Shown here piece after piece: positions 40,753-48,221 of a stretch of 50,924 nucleotides of DNA. Origin of the DNA: CAZZKF01 sp964654995 (GTDB lineage: Bacteria; Pseudomonadota; Alphaproteobacteria; CAZZKF01); the NCBI GenBank assembly GCA_964654995.1, contig CAZZKF010000010.1, positions 1 to 50,924 on the forward strand, read 5' to 3'. The translations under genes were made by a program, and so were the position numbers. The notes under the pieces are model-generated. The model was not told the DNA's origin. It made no database searches and saw only the letters and a list, made by a program, of their open reading frames with translations. Every line of letters starts with the position of its first letter. Within the stretch, counting starts at the first letter, position 1.

Positions 40753-42898
40753 CCCGGGCCCCTTCCGCCCCGCTCAATATATCGATCACCTGGGCGGCGG
40801 CCTGCGAGATATCGGTTCCGGGGCCGAAAATCGCCGCCACGCCGGCCGCATACAGGGCCTCGTGATCGGGCTGCGGCACGATGCCGCCGCAGATCACCCG
40901 GATGTCGCCGCGCCCGGCTGCCTCGAGCGCCTCGATCAAAGCCGGAACCAGGGTCTTGTGGCCGCCCGCCTGGCTGGACACGCCGATCACGTGCACGTCG
41001 TTTTCGATCGCCTGTTTGGCGACTTCCTCGGGCGTCTGGAACAGCGGCCCGATATCGACATCGAAGCCCATGTCGGCAAAGGCGGTGGCGATCACCTTGG
41101 CCCCGCGGTCGTGACCATCCTGGCCGACCTTGGCCACCAGAATCCGCGGCCGCCGGCCTTCGCGGGCGGCGAATTCCTCGATCTTGCGGCGAACCATCTC
41201 GAACCCCTCGTCATCCTGGCGGACCGCCCCGTAGACACCGGACACGGCCTGAATCTCGGCCCGGTGGCGGCCAAACACATCCTCCATGGCGCCGGAGATT
41301 TCGCCCAGCGTCGCCCGCGCCCGGGCCGCTTCAAGGGCAGCGTCGAGAAGGTTTTCGTCGCTGGCCGCCGCCGCCCTGAGCGCGTCCAGCGCAGCCTGGA
41401 CACGGGCCTCATCGCGGGTCTTGCGCACCTGTTGGAGGCGCGCGACCTGGGCCTCGCGCACGGCGCGATTGTCGATCTCGCGCACCTCCACTTCAGTGGG
41501 CTTTGGCGGCGCAAACCGGTTGACGCCGACAATCACCTCTTCGCCGCGCTCGATGCGCGCCTGACGCCGGGTCGCCGCCTCCTCGATCAGCAGCTTGGGC
41601 ATGCCGCTCTGTACCGCCCTGGTCATGCCGCCCAGGGTTTCCACCTGGGCAATCAGATCGCGTGCCGCCGCCGCCACCGAATGGGTCAGCGCCTCGATAT
41701 AATAGCTGCCGCCCAGCGGATCGACGACCCTGGGCACCCCGGTTTCATGCTCGAGAATGAGCTGGGTGTTGCGGGCAATGCGCGCCGAATCCTCGGTCGG
41801 CAGGGCGATCGCCTCATCGAAGGCATTGGTATGCAGGCTCTGGGTGCCGCCCAGCACGGCGGCCATCGCCTCAAAGGCGGTGCGGATGATGTTGTTGTAG
41901 GGGTCCTGCTCGGTGAGGCTGACGCCCGAGGTCTGGCAGTGGGTGCGCAGCATCATCGAGCGTGGCTTCGCCGCCCCGAAGTCTTGCATGATTTCCGCCC
42001 ACAACAGCCGCGCCGCGCGCAGCTTGGCGATTTCCATGAAAAAGTTCATGCCGATGCCGAAAAAGAACGACAGCCGGCCGGCGAACTGATCGACGTCGAG
42101 ACCGCGGGTGAGCGCCGCGCGCACATATTCCTTGCCGTCGGCCAGCGTAAAGGCGAGTTCCTGAACCTGCGTCGCCCCGGCCTCGTGCATGTGGTAGCCG
42201 GAAATCGAGATCGAATTGAACCGCGGCATGTGGTGCGCCGCATATTCGATGATGTCGGCAACGATCCGCATCGACGGCTCGGGCGGATAGATATAGGTGT
42301 TGCGGACCATGAATTCCTTGAGGATGTCGTTCTGGATGGTGCCGGCCAGATCCTTCGCCGCCACCCCCTGTTCCTCGGCGGCGACGATATAGAACGCCAT
42401 GGTCGGGATCACCGCGCCATTCATGGTCATCGACACCGACATCTCGTTCAAGGGAATGCCGTCGAACAGGCGTTTCATGTCCTCGACCGTGTCGATGGCA
42501 ACGCCGGCCTTGCCGACATCGCCGGCGACGCGCGGGTGATCGGAATCGTACCCGCGGTGGGTGGCGAGATCGAAGGCGACCGAAAGCCCCTTCTGTCCGG
42601 CCGCCAGATTGGCGCGATAAAAGGCGTTGGACTCTTCGGCGGTCGAGAACCCGGCATATTGGCGGATGGTCCACGGCCGGTTGGCATACATGGTGGCGCG
42701 CACGCCGCGGATGAACGGGGCGAAGCCGGGGAGCGCGCCGGCAATCTCCAGCTCTTCAAGGTCAGCGGCGGTATAAAGCGGTTTGACGGCAATGCCTTCG
42801 GGAGTATTCCAGGTCAGCGTTTCGGGATCGCGCCCGCCGAGTTCGCGGGCAGCAAGTGCCCGCCAGTCGTCCAAGGTGTGGCTCGGAAAATCGGCCAT
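40730..42898 (-). CDS. Methylmalonyl-CoA mutase
   Basis: This B12-dependent mutase interconverts (R)-methylmalonyl-CoA and succinyl-CoA. The 722-residue protein is the single-chain ScpA/MutB type (E. coli Sbm 714). The TIM-barrel substrate domain has YANRPWTIRQYAGFST (about 92), typical of methylmalonyl- rather than isobutyryl- or ethylmalonyl-CoA mutases. The C-terminal cobalamin domain has D594-G-H596-D-R-G599, where H596 would ligate cobalt. Its end overlaps meaB by 23 bp, and a good promoter lies upstream. Confidence 0.96.
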   Translation of the reverse strand: MADFPSHTLDDWRALAARELGGRDPETLTWNTPEGIAVKPLYTAADLEELEIAGALPGFAPFIRGVRATMYANRPWTIRQYAGFSTAEESNAFYRANLAAGQKGLSVAFDLATHRGYDSDHPRVAGDVGKAGVAIDTVEDMKRLFDGIPLNEMSVSMTMNGAVIPTMAFYIVAAEEQGVAAKDLAGTIQNDILKEFMVRNTYIYPPEPSMRIVADIIEYAAHHMPRFNSISISGYHMHEAGATQVQELAFTLADGKEYVRAALTRGLDVDQFAGRLSFFFGIGMNFFMEIAKLRAARLLWAEIMQDFGAAKPRSMMLRTHCQTSGVSLTEQDPYNNIIRTAFEAMAAVLGGTQSLHTNAFDEAIALPTEDSARIARNTQLILEHETGVPRVVDPLGGSYYIEALTHSVAAAARDLIAQVETLGGMTRAVQSGMPKLLIEEAATRRQARIERGEEVIVGVNRFAPPKPTEVEVREIDNRAVREAQVARLQQVRKTRDEARVQAALDALRAAAASDENLLDAALEAARARATLGEISGAMEDVFGRHRAEIQAVSGVYGAVRQDDEGFEMVRRKIEEFAAREGRRPRILVAKVGQDGHDRGAKVIATAFADMGFDVDIGPLFQTPEEVAKQAIENDVHVIGVSSQAGGHKTLVPALIEALEAAGRGDIRVICGGIVPQPDHEALYAAGVAAIFGPGTDISQAAAQVIDILSGAEGARDGGRARA

Positions 42899-42939
42899 AT
42901 TGAAGCCCTGTCTGCTTGCTTTCCTGCGGTCTGCCGCCA

Positions 42940-42968
42940 GTCATAGGGCGCCGCTGTGCCCAAGTCAA
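42940..42968 (-). promoter_or_regulatory. Predicted promoter of the mutase-meaB operon
   Basis: On the minus strand, TTGACT (42963-42968), a 17-bp spacer and TATGAC (42940-42945) lie 42 bp upstream of the mutase ATG. The TCAATTGA palindrome overlaps the -35. No B12 riboswitch is apparent. Confidence 0.5.
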
Positions 42969-43028
42969 TTGACCGGAAAGTCGAAGCCGGGGCTTGTCAA
43001 AGCGCCGGCCAAAGCCGATTCTGCACCC

Positions 43029-45662
43029 ATGAGCGATGTGCTGATGCCGCCGCCCCAAGCCCCGAGCCCCAACCCGGCGTTCACCTCCGCCGATCCGGTC
43101 GTCAGGCCGGCGGCCGGCCGGCTGGCGATGGTGCTGGGGCCGACGAATACCGGCAAGACCCATCTGGCGGTCGAGCGCATGCTGGGCCATTCATCGGGAA
43201 TCATCGGCCTGCCGCTGCGCCTGCTGGCGCGCGAGATTTATGACCGTATCGTCGCCGCGCGCGGGCCCCGCGCTGTCGCCCTGGTCACCGGCGAGGAAAA
43301 GATCACGCCGGCCAATCCCGCCTACTGGGTGTGCACGGTCGAGGCCATGCCGATGCAACGCGACGTCGCCTTCCTGGCGGTCGACGAAATCCAGCTCTGC
43401 GCCGACCCGGAACGCGGCCATGTGTTCACCGACCGGCTGTTGCGGGCGCGCGGCCGCGAAGAGACCCTGTTTCTGGGTGCCGAGACCATGCGCCCGGTCC
43501 TGCGCCGGCTGCTGCCGGAGGCCGAATACATCACCCGCCCGCGCTTCTCCCGGCTGACTTATGCCGGCGCCGCCAAGCTCAGCCGCCTGCCGCGGCGCAG
43601 CGCAGTGGTGGCCTTTTCCGCAGCAGATGTCTATGCCGTGGCCGAGTTGCTGCGCCGTCAGAAAGGCGGCGCGGCGGTGGTCATGGGGGCCTTGAGCCCG
43701 CGCACCCGCAACGCCCAGGTGGCGCTGTATCAGAACGGCGACGTCGACTACCTGGTGGCCACCGATGCCATCGGCATGGGGCTCAACATGGACATCGACC
43801 ATGTTGCCTTTGCGTCTCTCGAGAAATTCGACGGCCAGCGCCGCCGGCCGCTCACCCCGGCCGAGCTGGCCCAGATCGCCGGGCGCGCCGGTCGGCATCT
43901 GAACGACGGCAGCTTCGGGCTGCTGGTCGATGGCCGCACTGGCCGGGGACTGGCGCCCGAGGTGGTTGCCCGGATCGAGGAGCACCGCTTTGCGCCGGTC
44001 ACGCGGCTACAGTGGCGCAACAGCCGGCTCGATTTCTCGTCGCCGGCGGCGCTGCTGCGCAGCCTCGAGCGATCGGCCCCGTTGCGGGTTCTGACGCGGA
44101 CGCCGGAGGCCGAGGATATGCTGGTCCTGAAAGCCTTGATGCGTGAAGCCGACATTCTGGAGCTTGCCCGCGGCCCCGTCGCCACCGCGCGCCTTTGGGA
44201 TGTCTGCCGCATCCCCGACTTCCGCAAGACGCTGGCCGACGTTCACGCCCGCCTGGTCGGGCGGATCTACCGTTTGCTGATGGAAGGTGACGGCCGGCTG
44301 CCCGATGACTGGCTGGCCCGCCAGATCGCCCGGCTGGAGCGCACCGACGGCGACATCGACACGCTGGCCAACCGCATCGCCCATATCCGCACCTGGACCT
44401 ACGTCGCCAACCGCCCCGACTGGGTCAACGATCCGGCTCACTGGCGCGAGCGCACCCGGGCCGCCGAGGACCGGCTCTCGGACGCCCTGCACGAGCGCCT
44501 CACCCAGCGTTTTGTCGATCGCCGCAGCGCCGTGCTGATGCGCCGCCTGGGCGGCGACGGCCCGCTTTATGCCGGTGTCAGTGCCGGGGGCGAGGTCACG
44601 GTCGAGGGCGAGCACGTGGGGCGCATCGAAGGGCTCGCCTTTTCGCCCGTGCTCACCGGCTCGGGCACCGCCGACCGTACCGTTCTGCACGCCGCCACCA
44701 GGGCCTTGCGGCGCGAGATCGCGGTGCGATTGCAGCGTCTCCTCAACGCTCCGGACGGGGATATCTCCTTGCGCATCGATCGCCGCCGCGGCACCGCCTC
44801 CGTGGTCTGGGAGGGCGGCGTGCTCGCCGACCTGATTGCCGGCCACGATCTGCTCAGCCCGCGCCTGCGCCTGCGCCGCAACGATCTGCTGCCGGGCGGC
44901 GCACACGACCGCCTGCGCCGCCATCTCGAGGCCTGGCTGACGCGCCACATCACCGCCCGGCTGGCGCCGCTGATGAAGATCCGCGAGCTGCTTGCCGGCC
45001 GCGCCGGCGAAGCCGCGGCCCTGAGCGGCCCGGCACGCGGCATTCTCTTTCAGATGGCCGAACATCTGGGCGCGGTTCCGCGCGCCCGGGTGCGAGCCCA
45101 GTTGCGGGCGCTGACCCCGGCCGACCGGCGGCGCTTGCGGGGGCTCGGCGTGCGCTTCGGCGAGACCGGCCTGTCCCTGTCCGGGCTGCACAAACCGTCG
45201 GCCCGCCGCTTGTGCCAGGTGCTGTGGCGGGCCGCTCACCCGGATACCGGGAAGGCGCCCCTGATCGATGTCCGGGTGGCCGTGCATCGAGTGCCGGCGG
45301 GCGCCGATCACGCCCTGTACCGCGCTGCCGGCTATGTCATCATCGGCGATCTGGCGGTCCGGCGCGAGCGCCTCGAGGCGCTGGCGCGGGCTGCCCGGCG
45401 CCTTGCCAGGGGCGGCGCCTTCGCGATCACCGCGGCGCTGACGACGCGGCTGCGGGCAACCCCGGCCGAGACCCGCACATGCCTGAAATTCCTCGGCTAC
45501 CGTCCTTGCCGCCGCGACGGAGTCGAGCTGTTCGAGCGCCCGGCTGCGGTGCCGGCGCGGCCACGGCGAAAGACCGGAAAGCGGCGCCCCGGGCCCCGCC
45601 CGGACTCGCCCTTTGCCGAGCTCGCCCGCCTGCGCCGCCGCGGCGCGAAAGGCGCGTCATGA
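43029..45662 (+). CDS. SUV3-like superfamily 2 helicase
   Basis: The 877-residue protein is a DExH/D helicase related to mitochondrial SUV3, which unwinds RNA for the degradosome. Walker A GPTNTGKT is at 37-44, a DEIQLCADPERGH motif II follows (about 118), and motif VI is QIAGRAGRH (about 283). A long Arg-rich C-terminal region with an SUV3-type domain and a basic tail follows. RNA turnover is the likely role. The ATG at 43029 gives the natural start before the ATPase core. The stop overlaps the S4 gene (ATGA). Confidence 0.88.
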   Translation: MSDVLMPPPQAPSPNPAFTSADPVVRPAAGRLAMVLGPTNTGKTHLAVERMLGHSSGIIGLPLRLLAREIYDRIVAARGPRAVALVTGEEKITPANPAYWVCTVEAMPMQRDVAFLAVDEIQLCADPERGHVFTDRLLRARGREETLFLGAETMRPVLRRLLPEAEYITRPRFSRLTYAGAAKLSRLPRRSAVVAFSAADVYAVAELLRRQKGGAAVVMGALSPRTRNAQVALYQNGDVDYLVATDAIGMGLNMDIDHVAFASLEKFDGQRRRPLTPAELAQIAGRAGRHLNDGSFGLLVDGRTGRGLAPEVVARIEEHRFAPVTRLQWRNSRLDFSSPAALLRSLERSAPLRVLTRTPEAEDMLVLKALMREADILELARGPVATARLWDVCRIPDFRKTLADVHARLVGRIYRLLMEGDGRLPDDWLARQIARLERTDGDIDTLANRIAHIRTWTYVANRPDWVNDPAHWRERTRAAEDRLSDALHERLTQRFVDRRSAVLMRRLGGDGPLYAGVSAGGEVTVEGEHVGRIEGLAFSPVLTGSGTADRTVLHAATRALRREIAVRLQRLLNAPDGDISLRIDRRRGTASVVWEGGVLADLIAGHDLLSPRLRLRRNDLLPGGAHDRLRRHLEAWLTRHITARLAPLMKIRELLAGRAGEAAALSGPARGILFQMAEHLGAVPRARVRAQLRALTPADRRRLRGLGVRFGETGLSLSGLHKPSARRLCQVLWRAAHPDTGKAPLIDVRVAVHRVPAGADHALYRAAGYVIIGDLAVRRERLEALARAARRLARGGAFAITAALTTRLRATPAETRTCLKFLGYRPCRRDGVELFERPAAVPARPRRKTGKRRPGPRPDSPFAELARLRRRGAKGAS

Positions 45663-46072
45663 GCGAGCCCTTCGCAGCCCCGCCGGCACCGGCCGGCCAG
45701 CGCATCGACAAGTGGCTGTGGTACGCCCGCTTCACCCGCTCGCGCACGCTTGCCGCCAAGCTCTGCCGGTCCGGCCGGTTGCGGGTCAACCGGGTGCGCA
45801 TCGACCGGCCGAGCGTGATCGTCAAGGTCGGCGACGTGCTGACCTTTCCGCTGGGGCGCGCCATCCGGGTGGTCCGGGTTCTCGCCCCCGGCAGCCGGCG
45901 CGGCCCGGCCGCCGAAGCCCGCCAGTTGTACGAGGACCTGGCGCCCCCGTCGCCAGCGCGGGCATCATCGCGCAGTGACGCCACGCCCAGCCCGGGGCAG
46001 CGCCAACCGGGCAGCGGCCGGCCGACCAAAAGCGCGCGACGCGCCATCGATGCCCTGATCGGCAAGAATTGA
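45659..46072 (+). CDS. S4-domain RNA-binding protein (Hsp15-like)
   Basis: The 137-residue protein has an S4 domain (about residues 14-75: QRIDKWLWYARFTRSRTLAA, VNRVRIDRPSVIVKVGDVL) and a basic Pro/Arg-rich tail. It resembles Hsp15, which rescues 50S subunits carrying stalled nascent chains. It is translationally coupled to the SUV3-like helicase gene, which fits an RNA or ribosome quality-control role. Confidence 0.88.
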   Translation: MSEPFAAPPAPAGQRIDKWLWYARFTRSRTLAAKLCRSGRLRVNRVRIDRPSVIVKVGDVLTFPLGRAIRVVRVLAPGSRRGPAAEARQLYEDLAPPSPARASSRSDATPSPGQRQPGSGRPTKSARRAIDALIGKN

Positions 46073-46179
46073 AGCGCGCACTGCATGCCGAACAGTATCT
46101 TGCCAGGACGCCGCTTCCGGCGTAGACAAAACCGCGCGGGCGGCGCCTGGAGCGCAGACTAGGGAACACCGAAACGACC

Positions 46180-46647
46180 ATGTTCGACAAGATCAAGACC
46201 CTGCTGGCCGTCAGCCCCGATGCCGATGGCCCCGGCCGGCGCGGGCCGGTGGACATGAAGGTGGCGGCCGCCGCCCTGATGGTCGAGGCGGCGCGCATGG
46301 ATTCGCACTTCGATGAGGCCGAGCGGGCCACCATCGCCCGGCTTCTGCAACGCCGCTTCGGGCTCAGCCCCGAGGAAACACAGACGCTGATCGAGGAAGC
46401 CCGGCAAGCCCAGGATGCGTCCAACCAACTGCTCGGCTTCACCCGCGCGATCAAGGATCACTTCGACGAGGCCGAGCGCATCGAGTTGATCGAGATGCTC
46501 TGGGAGGTGGTCTATGCCGACGGGATTCTCGATGATTTCGAAGCGAATCTCTTGCGTCGCATCGGCGGTTTGCTCTATGTATCCGACCGAGACAGGGGCT
46601 TGGCCCGCAAAAGAGTGTTGAAGAAACTGGGCCTCGACGTAAATTGA
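46180..46647 (+). CDS. TerB-family protein
   Basis: The 155-residue, all-helical protein has the TerB-like domain (about 25-150) with paired acidic helices such as DSHFDEAERATIARLL and DHFDEAERIELIEMLWEVVYADG, which can bind metal. Many such proteins have no proven link to tellurite. The ATG at 46180 follows a 107-bp gap with no clear signal. Confidence 0.82.
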   Translation: MFDKIKTLLAVSPDADGPGRRGPVDMKVAAAALMVEAARMDSHFDEAERATIARLLQRRFGLSPEETQTLIEEARQAQDASNQLLGFTRAIKDHFDEAERIELIEMLWEVVYADGILDDFEANLLRRIGGLLYVSDRDRGLARKRVLKKLGLDVN

Positions 46648-46786
46648 TTGACAGGCATTGCACGGCCGACCGCCGGATTCAACGGCGGGCAGACCCGGCA
46701 AATGATCGCACCGGCGCAAGCTTGATGCCGGTAGAAACAAGGAAACGACAACCGGAACCGAGACCGGACAAACACGGGAGAAAGGA

Positions 46787-47125
46787 ATGACCTACGTCGT
46801 TACGGAAGCCTGCATCAGGTGCAAATACATGGACTGCGTCGAGGTTTGCCCCGTCGACTGCTTTTACGAAGGCGAGAACATGCTCGTCATCAACCCCGAC
46901 GAATGCATCGACTGTGGCGTCTGTGAGCCGGAATGCCCGGCCGAAGCGATCATGCCGGATACCGAGGAAGGCACCGAGAAATGGGTCGAGCATAACGCCA
47001 AATACGCGGAGATCTGGCCCAACATCACCCAGAAGGGCGAGGTGCCGCCGGATGCCGACGACATGAAGGACGTTCCCAACAAACTGGAGAAGTTCTTCAG
47101 CCCGAAACCGGGCAAGGGGTCGTAA
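46787..47125 (+). CDS. fdxA: 7Fe ferredoxin FdxA
   Basis: The 112-residue protein has the cysteine pattern of 7Fe ferredoxins: C9, C17 and C50 for the [3Fe-4S] cluster, and C21, C40, C43 and C46 for the [4Fe-4S] cluster. There are extra cysteines at C12 and C25. It carries electrons in the cytoplasm. A GAGAAAGGA ribosome-binding site precedes the ATG. The gene is followed by carD, an order I recognise from other Alphaproteobacteria. Confidence 0.96.
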   Translation: MTYVVTEACIRCKYMDCVEVCPVDCFYEGENMLVINPDECIDCGVCEPECPAEAIMPDTEEGTEKWVEHNAKYAEIWPNITQKGEVPPDADDMKDVPNKLEKFFSPKPGKGS

Positions 47126-47184
47126 ACCGGCGCCTTTTTCCCGGCCGATGGTGGGCCGCAGCGTCGCCTGTCACAAGACTGACG

Positions 47185-47230
47185 AAAAACGCACAAAAAC
47201 GCACAAAAACCGGCCGAAAACGTGCCAAAA
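47185..47230. repeat. Phased A-tracts (likely curved DNA)
   Basis: Five-base A-tracts at 47185-47189, 47195-47199 and 47205-47209 repeat at exactly 10 bp within tandem GCACAAAAAC-like units. Four-base tracts follow at 47217-47220 and 47227-47230. Helix-phased A-tracts bend DNA and often sit upstream of strong promoters. Confidence 0.65.
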
Positions 47231-47333
47231 TCTGTGGCATTTCGTCCCATAGGGGTGTCTTTTTGTCACTTATTGTGGTATCTTGAAACAAATTGAGCAA
47301 CTTGACTGAATCAATTGCGGGGCGAGCGGCCGG

Positions 47334-47352
47334 ATGGGCCCGCCCATTTTTT
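47334..47352 (+). terminator. Terminator-like hairpin upstream of carD
   Basis: ATGGGC (47334-47339) and GCCCAT (47342-47347) form a short stem, and a run of six Ts (47347-47352) overlaps its end. The loop is only 2 nt if all pairs form, so a 5-bp stem with a 4-nt loop is more likely. It may end fdxA transcripts or attenuate carD. Confidence 0.45.
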
Positions 47353-47444
47353 CTGCACAGACCGGGCAACAGACTCCGCCGGAGGTAATGACGGACCTGA
47401 GGTTCTTCGGCAGCACGGCCCCGCGAGTCGATGAGAAAGAGAGC

Positions 47445-47948
47445 ATGACCAAGACCAAAACCTGTGATTTCAATGTCGGGGATTTCGTCGTCTATCCGAC
47501 CCACGGCGTCGGCAAGATTACGGCCATCGAGACCCAGGAAATTTCCGGGATGACGCTGGAATTGTTCGTCCTCTATTTCGACAAAGAGAAAATGACCGTT
47601 CGCGTGCCGACCGTGAAGGCCCGCCAGGTCGGCATGCGCCGCCTGTCGTCGCCGGAGACCATCAAGAACGCGTTTACGACCCTGCGCGGCCGGGCGCGGG
47701 TCAAGCGCACCATGTGGAGCCGCCGCGCCCAGGAATACGAGGCCAAGATCAATTCCGGCGATCCGATCTCGATCGCCGAGGTGGTCCGCGACCTCCACCG
47801 CAACGAAGGTCAGGCCGAGCAGTCCTACAGCGAACGCCAGATCTACGAAGCGGCCTTGGCGCGGCTCGCCCGCGAGGTGGCGGCGGTCGAACAGATCGAG
47901 GAAGAGGCGGCCGTCGACCGGCTCGAGGACACGCTCCGCGCCGCCTGA
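47445..47948 (+). CDS. carD: CarD-family transcription regulator
   Basis: The 167-residue protein has the CarD/TRCF RNA-polymerase-interaction domain (about residues 7-65: FNVGDFVVYPTHGVGKI, MTVRVPTVKARQVGMRRL) and a helical C-terminal domain (about 75-165, with VKRTMWSRRAQEYEAKI). CarD proteins bind RNA polymerase beta and stabilise open promoters, notably at rRNA genes. ATG at 47445 is chosen for family length. An ATG at 47388 sits only 2 nt after GGAGG, too close for efficient initiation. A strong terminator follows the gene. Confidence 0.92.
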   Translation: MTKTKTCDFNVGDFVVYPTHGVGKITAIETQEISGMTLELFVLYFDKEKMTVRVPTVKARQVGMRRLSSPETIKNAFTTLRGRARVKRTMWSRRAQEYEAKINSGDPISIAEVVRDLHRNEGQAEQSYSERQIYEAALARLAREVAAVEQIEEEAAVDRLEDTLRAA

Positions 47949-47993
47949 TCCCGGCGACGCCGTTCACACACCATAAATCCTTTTCTTGCGCAG

Positions 47994-48027
47994 CCCCCCG
48001 TGCCCCTCGGGCGCGGGGGGTCTCTTT
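47994..48027 (+). terminator. Rho-independent terminator after carD
   Basis: CCCCCCGTGCCC (47994-48005) pairs with GGGCGCGGGGGG (48009-48020) through 12 pairs including one G-U, with a CTC loop, followed by TCTCTTT. It starts 46 bp after the carD stop. Confidence 0.85.
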
Positions 48028-48097
48028 GTGCCGACCTGTCGAAAAACCGGGCGGCCCTCAAAGCTTACACCTTGTAAAACAAACTGCTACTCCATCG

Positions 48098-48136
48098 ATT
48101 GGAATCATTCCAATACACAGCGCCTTCCTGTATACT
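48098..48136 (+). promoter_or_regulatory. Predicted rpoH promoter with perfect palindrome
   Basis: TTCCAA (48108-48113), a 17-bp spacer and TATACT (48131-48136) lie about 86 bp upstream of the rpoH start. The perfect palindrome ATTGGAATCATTCCAAT (48098-48114, 8-bp arms, 1-bp centre) covers the -35, where a repressor or activator could act. Confidence 0.5.
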
Positions 48137-48144
48137 GGGCTCGT

Positions 48145-48216
48145 GCCGGCGCCGATTCGCCGGCTGACAGGCCGGGCCCCCGGCCACTGTGCCACGGCCC
48201 GGCGAGCCGTTTGGCA
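48145..48216 (+). promoter_or_regulatory. Structured rpoH leader: three consecutive hairpins
   Basis: Hairpin 1: GCCGGCG (48145-48151) with CGCCGGC (48158-48164). Hairpin 2: GGCCGG (48170-48175) with CCGGCC (48180-48185). Hairpin 3: TGCCACGGC (48190-48198) with GCCG-TT-TGGCA (48206-48216), 9 pairs and a TT bulge, ending 5 nt before the start codon. No Shine-Dalgarno is exposed. The arrangement could control rpoH translation by temperature, but folding was judged by eye only. Confidence 0.45.
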
Positions 48217-48221
48217 GAACG

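Larger units (their letters stand above)
47126..47444. other. Intergenic region between fdxA and carD
   Basis: This 319-bp region is more A/T-rich than its surroundings. It holds phased A-tracts (47185-47230), an inverted repeat TGCCA-N7-TGGCA (47223-47239), a possible -10 TATCTT (47279-47284) with no clear -35, and a terminator-like hairpin (47334-47352). No coding sequence is evident. Confidence 0.6.

Noticed and set aside
40379..42946. Long plus-strand open frame opposite meaB and the mutase
   Set aside because: It spans two genes that are certain on the other strand, and its composition is not protein-like.
47181..47210. Tandem 10-bp units as a CRISPR or microsatellite
   Set aside because: The units are too short and have no spacers; helix-phased A-tracts explain them better.
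47388..47444. Longer CarD start at 47388
   Set aside because: GGAGG ends only 2 nt before this ATG, and the 19 extra residues do not resemble the family.
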